A DNA stretch of 60,000 nucleotides from Strigamia acuminata (taxonomy: Eukaryota > Arthropoda > Chilopoda > Geophilomorpha > Linotaeniidae): assembly GCA_949358305.1 (NCBI GenBank), contig OX442315.1, positions 6,848,427 through 6,908,426 of the forward strand. Direction: 5' to 3'. This document shows, in pieces, positions 19,400-30,029 of the stretch. The first letter of the stretch is position 1. Each line of letters begins with the position of its first letter. The notes beneath the pieces are model-generated. The model was given only the letters and a program-made list of their open reading frames with translations, was not told the DNA's origin and searched no databases. Both the position numbers and the translations under genes were made by a program.

Positions 19400-19640
19400 C
19401 CTCGTTGTAACCACGAACACAATAAACCTTTATTGTGTTCGTGTTGTAACGAATCGCAATGGACCCGAAAATTGGTTGGTTATTACGAAAGTTTGTTTTA
19501 TCAAAATTTGTTAACATGGTGTTCTATGGCCAACCAACCAACCAAACCATTTTTAAATATTCGTTATAAGAAAAAAAAATCGTTATATCGCGAATTCGTT
19601 ATAACAACACGTACGTGTAATAAAGGTACACACCTCTAAT
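19400..19640. repeat. Degenerate GTTATAACGAA-type (pogo-like) MITE
   Basis: In reverse orientation it resembles 43319-43472: CGATATAACGA, TTGGTTG, CCATAGAACACCAT and TTCGTTATAAC occur in the same order. Ends are poorly preserved. Confidence 0.5.
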
Positions 19641-19919
19641 CTATCAATTTATTTTGTTAATTCTCCACACAAATGTGTTTGTTTTCTAACTCTTGATTTA
19701 ATTATAGAAGTGGAAGTTATAAACTGGCAGGAATCAAATATTACAATTTTGAGATGTTGTATTGAGTTGAATTTTTGGCCTCCTATGAACCAAAACGAAA
19801 TTTTATACACAATATATCTTAAATATTTCATCAATCACCTGTTGCCGGGTTGAATGAATGTTATTTAAATAGTTATTTAAATAGTAAAATATAGTTAGAT
19901 TTTATTATTAAAATTAATA

Positions 19920-21160
19920 TTAGACTGTAACTTGTAGCAGCACATTCAAGTTTCTACTTTTGATACAACTCTTAATTTCATTGTAAGCTGAATTGTTAAT
20001 GTTACTACAATTGCAGATCTTGAGTCGAGCTATAGGATTTGGCACTTCCAACAACTTTATGATCGAAGCGGAAAGAATAGAGTTGCATGACCAAAGTTTT
20101 AAAGCTTTCAGATATTGCAGCCTGTAAACATCGGACAATCATCAATGCCCAATGTTTCTAATCTCGTACACGGCACCAATAACTTCTTCATTTCTCGTTC
20201 ATCAATGAGTGGATCTGCAGTGCCGAATATACTGTATAAACGCAGTTCACGAAGGTTTTTTAACGGAGCATTAACAATACCATCACTTTCATTTATAAAT
20301 GTACAATCCCATAATGTTAATTTCTCTAACATTGGCACAGCACGAGCCATAAGTTCAATGTTGATCGGTAGAATTGTATCCAGATAAATACTCGTCAGAC
20401 GCTGGGGCCATTTTAAATTATTCAAATCCAGGTGATTCCCATGTGCGTACATGTGTCTTAAATTAGGAAAGCTGTTCGGCAGGTCGATATGTTCGGCAGT
20501 TAACAGTTGAATGTTTTCGAGAGAATAAGTGCGCGGTGTTCGGCTTCCATTCTGCAGTTTTGCTAACAGCGTATTAAGCAATTGGCCCCAGTAACACCCA
20601 TCGACAGTGACACTAGTTTCGTGAATATCCAAATACTCCAGCTTGACGCAACTGATTAAGGAGCGGAGACCGCCGTCAGTAACTGTGGAACCGCCCGAAA
20701 TGTCGAGATATGTTAAGAGCGGGCAATTCTTTCCGATCGCAGCGACAACTTGATCCGTGCATTTTTCTGTAGACCCAAGGTGTAAACGTTGGAGTTTCGG
20801 TAAACGTTGTATCAGTCCGATTGTGCAGTCAATTGACCGTCTACGAACGCCGACATCTCTTCCCAAGGTTAGTTCCACGAGGTCTGTACACACTGTGCCG
20901 ATTCTGTAGTATAGAGGAATAATGTTCGGACTAAATAAGTACAAATGGTGTAGAGATTTCGCGCCGGAATGGATGAATACTTTTGAAAGCACACTTCGAT
21001 CGCCACGTTGAAATTGCGTACACAGTCTTTCGTATACATTATTAATTAGTGTGGGCGGTTGATTTGCCAGTTGACGCTGCATTTTTTTCTCTCGAAAATA
21101 AGTGGTTGCCGCATCTGGACATAACTCTTCAAGACTCGAGGCTGATTTCCTGCGTGGCAT
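19920..21160 (-). pseudogene. LRR family copy B, frameshifted near its end
   Basis: Start at 21160 (MPRRKSASSLEELC). SLEELCPDAA fits the BC-box pattern and QPPTLINNVYERLC the cullin-box-like segment. FIHSGAKSLHHLYLF and cysteine-type LRRs follow (LPKLQRLHLGST, NCPLLTYLDISGG, CVKLEYLDIHET). The frame stops at 20108 just after IDDCPMF. The family's last two or so LRRs (LQYLKALKLWSC, VPNPIARLKICNC) continue in another frame down to 19920. Compared with copies A and C about ten residues are missing at the junction, so a small deletion probably caused the break. It may still make a protein lacking about 65 C-terminal residues. Confidence 0.65.
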
Positions 21161-21564
21161 GTCGTCTGTAGTTGTAGATGCGAATGATAAATGTCTCGGA
21201 ATGAATTGTTTATAAACGTGCATAGTGCGCCAATCACAGCCAATTACGGGGCAAACGTGTGATGGACGTTTTTCGCCGTTTATTTTGAGAAGTTGTGACG
21301 CTATTGGCAACGTGAACTATCGGCAAAATGGCGCCGATTGCGATTCTTGAAAACGAAAAGAAAAAGTGATTTAATTAACAAATTGAAAACTTTTGTAACA
21401 TTTATATCCATGTCATGAAAAGTCTCTTCGCAACATGGTCATTTCGTTAATTTCATACGAAACTGGGTATAACGTATGATGTTTGTGACATTGTGACACT
21501 TTATGTAGTGTACGCCATTCGGATTAAACATATAACGCAACAATCGATTACTTGTTACATTGTA
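21161..21564. other. 5' flank of LRR copy B
   Basis: Contains the block shared with copy A (21261-21481). The rest shows nothing recognisable. Confidence 0.5.
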
Positions 21565-21571
21565 GGCAAGC

Positions 21572-21602
21572 GTTATTTCGGCAGAAATTCTGCCGAAATA
21601 AC
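21572..21602. repeat. 31-bp perfect palindrome at the left TIR
   Basis: GTTATTTCGGCAGAA, a single A, then its exact reverse complement. It sits at the outer end of the left arm; the right arm carries a tandem repeat of the half unit instead. A candidate transposase-binding or hairpin site. Confidence 0.7.
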
Positions 21603-21750
21603 CACGGGTTAAAACGGCAGAATTTCTGTAGGTTCCACAGAAAGATGTAAATTCCGAATACATATAATTATTTTTATCTGTTTATTAAGAGTTAAGTTTT
21701 TAAAAACTTTTATTTTTATTTCATTTTATTTTAATTATTTTAAACAATGA

Positions 21751-22256
21751 TTATAACAATTCAATTAGTGGCACTGGTTTCTTGCACCTATATTCGCAAT
21801 ACCACTTTTCATCCGCTAAAACATCACTACTGTCCTTGAGACATCCTTTATGAAACCACTCTTCACACTTATCGCATTGCACCATTTCCGGACCTCCGAA
21901 TGGTTTACGGCACGAGCAATATACAATTTTTTTCCGGACAGTTGCTAATACTTTTAAGTCACAATTTTTAACCGTTGGAAATGTAGTGATAGATTGATAA
22001 TCGATGCAATCAGCTAAATGTGTTCGCAACAGAGTATGGTTTAGTTGCACTTCTCCTGGGTTTGACCCTTCGCAAGCAAAATGGGCATTTGCTATGGCGT
22101 GCAACCCACAGTCACCATTCAATTGTTTGGTTACTTTGATTAACCTAAAGTTAATCAGTTTACATGGGTGATTCTTAAATTGCGAGCTTACGAGTGATAC
22201 TACCTTTGGTGGGAGTGAGAGGATATTTAGGCTATTGTATACGTCATTGTTCTCCT
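21751..22256 (-). CDS. Ulp1/C48-like protease C-terminal part fused to a PHD finger (partial)
   Basis: The minus strand reads an uninterrupted frame from about 22256, before the first Met at 22122. VYNSLNILSLPPKVVSLV resembles the end of the strand before the active site in Ulp1-like proteases. LNGDCGLHAIANAHF carries the catalytic-Cys-type DCG motif, and RTHLADC follows. A PHD finger comes next: YCSCRKPF, MVQCDKCEEWFHKGC, then WYCEYRC, a Cys4-His-Cys3 pattern. The frame ends at 21751. The N-terminal part with the catalytic His and Asp is not seen in frame, although traces may lie in 22257-22514. Related fusions are common around invertebrate transposons (general knowledge). It lies wholly between the two inverted repeats. 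Confidence 0.6.
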
Positions 22257-22891
22257 TTTACCAGTTGATAGACTCTCGTAATTGCCAAAATGCACGCAAT
22301 TGTATGTAATGCAAAAATATTTACCAGTTGTGATAACCGGGTTTTTAATCTTCCGATTATAGCTCTCAATAGTTTGGGTTTTCGTTTTAGTAAACAATGG
22401 AGAATACGTGTGATTACAATATAACATATGCTCTTGTAAACATTGTTCCCAAGTATCAAAGAAATCGTGTAGTCTCATTTTGAAATTAAATACAAAAAGC
22501 GAAATGGTTGCCACGTGAAGTTTGGAGATTTATATACCTCAATAATGTCACGTTTCATGTACATAAGAGGTCAATCGCCCAATCAGTGTCGAGTTGACCA
22601 ATATATTCCAAAAATAGAAAATCTATACTAATTTCCGATTATGATCAACATCCCTATTGGATGTTGCGCTCTGCACGTATGCAGATCGTGTAGGTGCTAT
22701 GCAGCGAAGTAAATACAAGTTTATTAATGTTTTAATGAACAGATAAAAATAATTATATGTGTTCGGAATTTACATCTTTCTGTGGAACCTACAGAAATTC
22801 TGCCCTTTTAACCCGTGGTTATTTCGGCAGAATTTCTGCCGTTTTAACCCGTGGTTATTTCGGCAGAATTTCTGCCTTTTTAACCACTCCG

Positions 22892-23519
22892 TACATTGTA
22901 TAGCGAATTGGCAGGTTACCGTAGCTGGATACGAACTGACTTGAAAAATAAATAAATAATAAAATAAAATAAAATTTAAGAAAATAAACAAAATACATAG
23001 TTTTTTTCCTTACAAACCTAAATGGAAGAAATATTCTATTAAATGAAAACTTTTATTCCAAACAATATTCATCGTGACGTTAGTCACTTCAAAGTTTCTG
23101 TTTTTACCGTTTTTGCGAACGGAATAAACATCAAAAACAGCCATAAACAATAAACCATCACTAAAAACCGCAAAAAAAACAAAAACTAAGCTGGAGTTGT
23201 TTATGCCAGCTTTTGGTTTTTACAACAAGTTAGATCGAGTCGAACTTGTAAAAACTGTGAGTGAAAGCATAATTGTGGTCAAGCAAAGCACTTTGACATT
23301 TGACAAAAAATTAAAATCACAAATTCCCTCATGCTTCACTCACATTGTTTGTAAAATTGTAAGATTGATGCAATACAGTGGATTACATATCTTTGAGATG
23401 TGAGAAAAAATGTAATAGCTAAGTTTTATTAGTGCCTCCCAGTGTGCAAAAAATATTCACTGGAATGCCAAGTTTTTTTGGTTTATCTTTTTATTACAAC
23501 TACTGATTGATTATTGTTA
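22892..23519. other. AT-rich intergenic, no gene seen
   Basis: Flank of the TIR element and 3' flank of LRR copy C. Short ORFs show no family signature. Confidence 0.4.
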
Positions 23520-24836
23520 CTAAAATTCTGGAAATGTTAAAGTATCTTTGACCGTTATATCCAAGTTTTTACTTTTAACATAAGCTTTAATTTGCTCATA
23601 AGCGGGAATATCAATGCTAGCACACCCGCAGACGATTAACTCATTCATTGGATTTGCCATTCCCAACAGTTTTATGATCGAAGTGCAACTTATCAAGTGG
23701 CAATACGAAAACTCCAACCTTCTCAGACATTGTAGCGCATTCGATGAAACAAGTTCCGACATTAAATCGTCGAGATATATTTCACATTCACTAATGCACA
23801 ATTTTTCTACATTTCTACACCGTACCAATAACGTTGTCATTTGTTGTTCACTGGTGAGTAGATCTCCACGGGCTAAAATCAGGGTTTTCAATGAAGGATT
23901 CACATTGCTTTCATTGACAATTGAACAGCAAACTAGTGTTAATTTTTCTAACATTGGCCAAGCGCGACTAATAAGTCGGATATCGACCGGTGTAACACCA
24001 AACAGATGGAGACTCGTCAATCGTTGGGGCCACGTTAAATTATTAAAATTCAGATCATCCGACAAACCTAAGTGACTTAAATTCGGAAATATGGTCCTAA
24101 GGATCGGAACGTGTTCGTTATTTACCTCCGGAGCTTTTTCGATAAAATAAGTGCGCAGTGGTTTGTTTCTATTCGATTGTCGCACTAACCTACCAATCAA
24201 TGCGCACCACTTATCACATTTAAACACTTTTAACAGGGGCAGGTGGTTGAGAAGGAACAAACAACTTCCGACTCTGGCACCAGTTGCGGAAACGTTCAAA
24301 TACTTGAGCTTTACGCATCGGCGCAATGGCCGGAGCCCATTGTGACTAATATTGAAGCAACTATTAACGTTGAGCTGTGTTAAGAGCGGACAATTCTTTC
24401 CGATTGCAGCGACAACTTCATCCGTGCATTCCTCTCGACCCTCGAGGCTTAAACGTAGAAGTTTGCGTACATTTCCCATCAGTTTGACTAGGGATGCACT
24501 TGTCACTCCTGAATCTTCGGGAGATACTTCCATGTTTAAATGCACGAGGTTTGTACAAATTAGGCCTATCTTTTCGCTAAGAGGAGTAAGGGCAAGATTA
24601 AACAGATCCAAATGATGTAATGATGTTACGCCGGAGTGAATAAAGATTCTTGCAGGTAAAATTCGATCCGTTTTTCGTTCTTCTGTTTGTTTCAGACACA
24701 GTTTTTCGAAGGTGTTGTTAATAAGCGTGGGTGGTTGATTTAACAGTTGATCTTGAATCTCTTGCTTGTCAAAATGAGCGGTCACTACGTTTAAACACAA
24801 TTCTTCGAGACTCGTTGCTGGTTTACGGCGTGGCAT
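23520..24836 (-). CDS. LRR family copy C, candidate elongin BC/CUL2 substrate receptor (438 aa)
   Basis: Start at 24836 (MPRRKPATSLEELCLNVV), the conserved family start. SLEELCLNVV is an exact BC-box match and QPPTLINNTFEKLC the cullin-box-like segment. FIHSGVTSLHHLDLF comes next, followed by cysteine-type LRRs (VRKLLRLSLEGREEC, NCPLLTQLNVNSC, CVKLKYLNVSAT, CLRRLEFSYC, MNELIVCGC). No signal peptide or membrane segment. Full length, single exon and uninterrupted. Relative to copy A the LRR surface residues differ much more than the N-terminal box, as expected if the box docks a common partner and the LRRs bind different targets. Function is inferred from layout only. Confidence 0.7.
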   Translation of the reverse strand: MPRRKPATSLEELCLNVVTAHFDKQEIQDQLLNQPPTLINNTFEKLCLKQTEERKTDRILPARIFIHSGVTSLHHLDLFNLALTPLSEKIGLICTNLVHLNMEVSPEDSGVTSASLVKLMGNVRKLLRLSLEGREECTDEVVAAIGKNCPLLTQLNVNSCFNISHNGLRPLRRCVKLKYLNVSATGARVGSCLFLLNHLPLLKVFKCDKWCALIGRLVRQSNRNKPLRTYFIEKAPEVNNEHVPILRTIFPNLSHLGLSDDLNFNNLTWPQRLTSLHLFGVTPVDIRLISRAWPMLEKLTLVCCSIVNESNVNPSLKTLILARGDLLTSEQQMTTLLVRCRNVEKLCISECEIYLDDLMSELVSSNALQCLRRLEFSYCHLISCTSIIKLLGMANPMNELIVCGCASIDIPAYEQIKAYVKSKNLDITVKDTLTFPEF

Positions 24837-26112
24837 GTCGATTGTGGTGGTCACTGGTCAGACACGAATGATAAGAGTGTCGAAAAATAGTTCTTTATAT
24901 CATCGTGTTAACGACACACGAACGTATGCATGGCGTAACTATTTCTATTTCCAGTTACTTTTCAACATCTGAGCTGGTGAGTTTCGTTGTTTCTTGAAGA
25001 ATCCAAGCGAGTGATTATGGCGGGTTTAAAGACAAAATTCCTACGAGTTCTAGCGCAGGAGGCCCGACCACACGTAACCACAAAGCTAAAGTGAAAACAC
25101 GAAATAAATAACAAGTGAATAAATAACACACCAGAAAGATAGTGAATCAAGTGAATTAATTTATTTCTAAAATAATTTCATCGAGTTTGTTCGGTTGCGC
25201 ATCGCCTTTTATGCTAAGTTGGCTTTGTCTGTATGGCGTGTTGTCCGTTCAAGAGTCTATGGCGCGTCTCGTGACCTACAATTACCGGTTAAAACATAGA
25301 TGGCATTAAGGACTTGGTGGATACATGTAAAGGAATCAGTCAAATCGGTAAATTAATTAATAAACTGTAACAATTTACAGGAAAACGTGTAGAGTAATGA
25401 AGATGAGAACTTGTGTGTGTGGACGAGTCAGCATGTCACAGTCACGGCTGTGGGTGACGCGGAAACCAACAAGTCGTGCTTTTATTCGTTCGTACATCTG
25501 ATTGGAGTGCTCGCCAGGCTAGTCTCGACCACATCGAGAGGTAAGTGCCGATTCTGCTTTCTTTCCATTAGACGTGAAAAGTAAACATTGATAAACTTTA
25601 TCTTAATCGCTCCTAAGGCTTACCATACTACCTGCAATGACTAATGCTTCATGACTGCAGACAGCTGCCACCTGGTGATAAAATGTATTATTTTTAATAC
25701 TCGATGTGTTATATAAATAAAAATAAACCGTATGATTTGAACTCTACAGTAAAAAAATGATAATAAGTTATTCATTTTAAATTTAACAGATTGATAAGAC
25801 ACATTTAAAAAGGACTGAGTGTATTTCTCTTTCAAAACTTTCATTTGGAGCGTTTTAGCTTTTCCAGTTACTCGACTGTGCATTTCAGATGAATCAATAT
25901 GAGAAATTTGTTTTACTCAAAAACAAATCCATCAAAAAACTTTATCCGATGTGTAATAATGATAATGAAGATGAATAAAAACTAAATAGAATAATTTACC
26001 TTATTTTCCATTTAATTATCATTCCAAAATTACAATTTTAAAGTGAAGTGATGTGCCAATGCGAGTAGAGGTAAATGTTTGAGTGGGTGTTTTTGGCTGA
26101 GTTTTGTATGGT
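24837..26112. other. Intergenic, includes a block shared with 18735-18960
   Basis: 25035-25235 is the duplicate described above. A donor-like AGAGGTAAGTG near 25550 could belong to an untranslated exon of the gene starting at 26535, but nothing else supports this. No coding sequence recognised. Confidence 0.4.
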
Positions 26113-26210
26113 ATCGCTTTTCGGCCTTTTGGCTAAGATCAAAGTGTAATATCTGATACGGTCCTCATTGAGGGCCCAGAATATTAAACTGATTTTTGGC
26201 CCGGGAGATA
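26113..26210 (+). pseudogene. U2 snRNA-derived sequence, internally deleted
   Basis: ATCGCTTTTCGGCCTTTTGG and TAAGATCAAAGTGTA match the U2 5' end. The sequence then jumps to ATATCTGATACGGTCCTC, skipping about 21 nt between two ATCTG repeats. CAGAATATTAAACTGATTTTTGG with the Sm site follows, and homology stops after GGGAGATA, so stem-loops III and IV are absent. The branch-site-pairing GUAGUA reads GUAAUA, and the IIa stem is lost. A processed or recombined pseudogene is the simplest reading. Confidence 0.85.
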
Positions 26211-26534
26211 TAAATAAATATAAAAATAGATCTAGAAAAATCGAATTATTCTATTGAATAACTGAAATTTTATTTTTATTATAATTTTTTTAGTTTTACA
26301 AAGTGGGGTTTTGGAAATCGAAGTATTTATTTTTGTCAAGAATATCTGATTTTTCGCGGAAAATAAGGTCTTGGTTGAACAGATTTGTCGACGCTGTATC
26401 CGATTTGTATCGTATCGAGCGAAGTAAAAATCGGAGAAAAACGATATTTTGATTAGACACGCCAGGGGCTACTTCGTCTAGTCGTAGACTTCAGTTGCCG
26501 TGCGTGCTAGTCTCCTCGTCTCCATTTAGTGGCG

Positions 26535-27326
26535 ATGAATTTAGAAGTGTTTACTTGTTCCAAGTAAGTGGCAATTGCTTTATTCAGTTTAATCACGGCC
26601 CGTGGTTTAATAATCCATGTGGCAGACATCTGTCGATGAGTTTGTTTGTTGCTCGGTTTGTTGGGTAGTGCTTTTCAAAAACCGAAACCAACAAGTGGCC
26701 AGACTTCCCGTTGTAGTGGAACAACTAATCGATCAATCTAAGCTCAAATTTTATTTATTTATTTTTCTGTTTAGATGTGGTTTGAAATTCAATTTTACCA
26801 AGGAACAGCTTAGTGATGACATCTTCTGCTATCGATGTGGCGCCAAGGCACATTTAGGCACACCGACACTGGTGAGTGTAATATTGACAAAATATAATCG
26901 CCGAGGCGTCTATTTATTCAGAAATTTCAAATTTTTGTTCATAATTGTAATTATTTCCTAAGAAAAAAGCTGGTGGTGACATGCAATCCGAGATGGGGCA
27001 TTGTAGATATTGCAACAGTGTGATCGATCTAAACAAGATTGAAGTAATTATAATATCAATCAATTGTTGATGTTTAATGATATAAACACATACATTTTTT
27101 GTTTGCAGAGTCATAATGACAGTTGTGCTGTGTACTGCATTTTTTGTAACGACAAATTTATTCGTTGCAAGGTGAGTCCACTCCACTGGATTTTGCCCCA
27201 GGAGAAAAAGGTTCTGCAGAAAAAATTACCAAATTCTGCACAATTGTGCAGAGGAAAAAAGGTTTTCTGCAGAATTTTGCTGATTTTTTTCACCTGGGAT
27301 GGGATTGCGATTTAACTGAAAACCAC

Positions 27327-27365
<39 letters not shown>

Positions 27366-29946
27366 AATTTAAACCGTAAAACCGGCTCTGTAAACCGCAA
27401 TTTTTGGTTTTTGATTTTTCCTCATTTTTATTAATTCAGTATTATAAAATTAATCTTTTTAATTCGTAAAGAAACATTAGTCATATTAAACATTTTTTTA
27501 TTGTGTGAAAATACACAATATTTAATATTATCATTTTTGCAGGTAATAATCTTTCAAAATAACATTTATTCGATTTATCTGATAAACGTGAACAAAGTTT
27601 AATACAATAATTAATGTTATTCGTTCTTTGAAATGTCTAAAATCATCATGAGGCACTTTCTACAATAAAACCAACATCAACAAATGCAGAAAAGACATTT
27701 TTGTTGAGTAGTCATTTTTGTAATAAACTTTGTTCAAGTTTATTGGATAAATTATTAAATGCCCTTGTTGTTTTGAATAGTTGTTATCTGTAAAAATGAT
27801 AAATATATCATATACAAATTTAACAAATACAATAAAAAACATTGTTTAATAATACGACTAATTTTTCTTTACAACTTAAAAAGCTAAATTTTATAATACT
27901 CAATTAGGAAAAAAGGAAAACCAAAAAACCAAAAAAAGTAACTCACAATTTGGGATTTTTAGACCCTTTCTTCCATCTGTGACATGGTCGTAACAAATTT
28001 TCAAACTCCCCCCCCCCCCTACCCCTAATTACGTAACAAAACTGAAATCCTCCCCCCAAAAATTTTTTTAAAAATCATATAAAAAATGATTATATTTTAA
28101 TTATTTAAATTTTAAATTTTTTTTTACATGGACCGTAACAAAATTTGAAACTCCCCTTTTTCCTGAGTCAAAATATGACACCCCCTCCCCCCCTCTTAGT
28201 GTGTTACGTAATTTATGGACGGCCTCTAACCGAGGTTTTGATTTTTGAAAACTGAAGAAACGCACTTATTAAAAATTGCCAATACCCCAAACTTTCCACT
28301 CCGCTCAAAAATGGAATTTAGAGAAAGAATACTAAACTCTTATTTCCAACAGATGGGCAGCCATGTGCAAGAATGTGTCCGTCACTTACGCAAGTGCAAG
28401 TTTTTGCCAATCGGTTGTGAATTTCAGGTGGGCAGATATTATTTCGAATTAAAACTATGATAATTCTACGATATTAAAACATTGCAGGGAAATCCATTGG
28501 AAGTTGAAAAACACGAAAGTGAGAATTCTCATGCCGAATTGATGATGAAATTACTGCTGACTCTTCAAACTGAGGTAGAATAATTGTATTAAAAATGATT
28601 GGTGGTCAATTAGGTCTCCGACCTTGACTAAGACTTTATTTGGGAAAAAAAATATAAAATATAAAAAACATAATAGTAACGAATGATGTCCCAAATAACC
28701 AGTGTTGTATCGAACACGAACTATTAGTTCACGTTCACGAACTGAGTTTGTTAGTTCGCGAACTAAAATCGCGAACTAGTTCACTTTTACAAGTAAACGC
28801 AAAAAACTAACTTATACTCTGGCCATGTGTAAGTTTGGCCTAACTCCGAGCCTCATAACTCACTCTGTGCTGCCACCAGAAAAAATAGTTCATAGTTTAT
28901 TGCTTGCTTCTTCCAGAAATCTTAGAACATTCGCTTACTATTTTCAGTAGATCGGTTGCAATCCTGGTGTTTGGATCTATTTTCTTGTATCACTACACCA
29001 GAGAAAAGGCTCGGAGTTAGGCCAAACTTACACATGGCCAGAGTATAGTTCACTTTTAAGAGTGAACTTGAACAAAGTTTGCATTTACCACGTTTGATGA
29101 TGAAAACGTCGCAAAAACGTAACTTTTTGCATTGGTTTTAAACGTGTTGATGACCGCTATCATCATGAAAACATTCATTTTGATCACTTTTTACAACGTA
29201 AAGGGTGAAAACAGCCGTTTTCGTCATTAAAATCAATGAAAACGACTGCTTTACTAAAAAAAAGTGTTTTCTTTTCCATCTGCAAACCACAAAACATAAA
29301 AAAAATATTTCCATTTTTTAAAAAAAAATTGGAAAAGTGAACTGAACTATTGGTTCAAGTTCGTGAACTTGAACTTAGATCACTTTGAAAAAAATTGTAG
29401 TGAACGTGAACGTGAACTAGTTCACACGGTGGTGAACGCGAACTTGAACTAGTTAGGGATTTGGTGAATGAGATACGACACTGCAAATAACACAATAACA
29501 CTTCTGTGTTTAATATTGCATCTGCATACAGTAGATGCGATGTTAAATCGATCATCTGTGCTACTGGGGATGTTTGTAATTTTCTAGCATTTCAGCAATC
29601 AAGTAACGGATTGATTTTGGAACGTTTATTTTCCGGACTAGTGTCACCTAAGAACGCAGCTGGTAGCAGCAGTAGTCAGGTATTGGTAGAATCAGTAATG
29701 TTGTTGAACAACTATAAACCCAAAAATTTTATTTAATTGATGAAAGCAGAACGAGTGCTGCAAAGAAATGAAAGTTGTTTTAGGTAAAACATAACCAGCA
29801 GATGGTTTTCTTTGTCACGTGGTTACATTTTATTTCCGTAGATAAGCAAGAAAAGGAAATGATCGACCTCCACTTGAAACAACATGAACAAAGCAGCGAA
29901 ATAGAGAAATTGACACGGTACAACGAACTATTGGGACATGATTATG
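26535..29946 (+). CDS. TRAF/XAF1-type zinc-finger gene, exons 1-8
   Basis: Exons 26535-26563, 26775-26871, 26963-27043, 27109-27171, 28353-28427, 28488-28574, 29596-29679 and 29802-29946 all have GT-AG borders. Apart from the first junction they are phase 0 until exon 8, which ends in phase 1. The protein begins MNLEVFTCSKCGLKF with CxxC pairs (FCYRCGAKAH). TRAF/XAF1-like fingers follow: HCRYCNSVIDLN...SHNDSC, YCIFCNDKFIRC...SHVQEC and HLRKCKFLPIGC...HESENSH. After these comes a linker and a coiled coil (EKEMIDLHLKQHEQSSEIEK). No RING or MATH domain is seen. A signalling adaptor is plausible; the exact orthologue is not identified. The last intron holds the LTR-C retrotransposon. Confidence 0.7.
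27172..28352. other. Repeat-rich intron 4 of the zinc-finger gene
   Basis: Contains TTCTGCAGAAAA-type palindromes (about 27208-27285), a run of about 33 T (27329-27361), and from about 27965 to 28228 a repeat with C-rich runs, CGTAACAAA direct repeats and the end ACGTAATTTATGGACGGCC, a sequence often seen at arthropod repeat ends. No exon recognised. Confidence 0.5.
28700..29483. mobile_element. 784-bp non-autonomous hAT element
   Basis: Begins CAGTGTTGTATC and ends GATACGACACTG, flanked on both sides by an exact 8-bp duplication CAAATAAC (28692-28699, 29484-29491). Subterminal regions are full of GAACTAGTTCAC and GTGAACTTGAAC motifs in both orientations, typical of hAT transposase-binding sites. 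No transposase. Lies in an intron. Confidence 0.9.
28815..29046. mobile_element. 232-bp mariner-like MITE nested in the hAT element
   Basis: A 38-bp perfect inverted repeat starts TACTCTGGCCATGTGTAAG. TA lies on each side (28813-28814, 29047-29048). It inserted after the hAT element. Confidence 0.85.
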
Positions 29947-30029
29947 GTAAACTACGCGACTACCGTCTTCCACCGAAAATAAGACCATAGTGTTGTATTC
30001 ATGGTGTTGTATTCGAATACAACACTATG

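Larger units (their letters stand above)
21565..22891. mobile_element. 1.33-kb long-TIR (MULE-like) element carrying a Ulp1-like/PHD frame
   Basis: About 103 bp at 21580-21683 recur almost perfectly, inverted, at 22738-22840. The right arm has one further 36-bp repeat unit (22841-22876). Both flanks have the same 9 bp, TACATTGTA (21556-21564 and 22892-22900), a target duplication of the length typical of Mutator-like elements. The outermost 15 bp of the arms match only partly. Between the arms lies the end of a protease-like/PHD gene and no recognisable transposase, so the element is non-autonomous or has captured a gene fragment. Confidence 0.7.
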
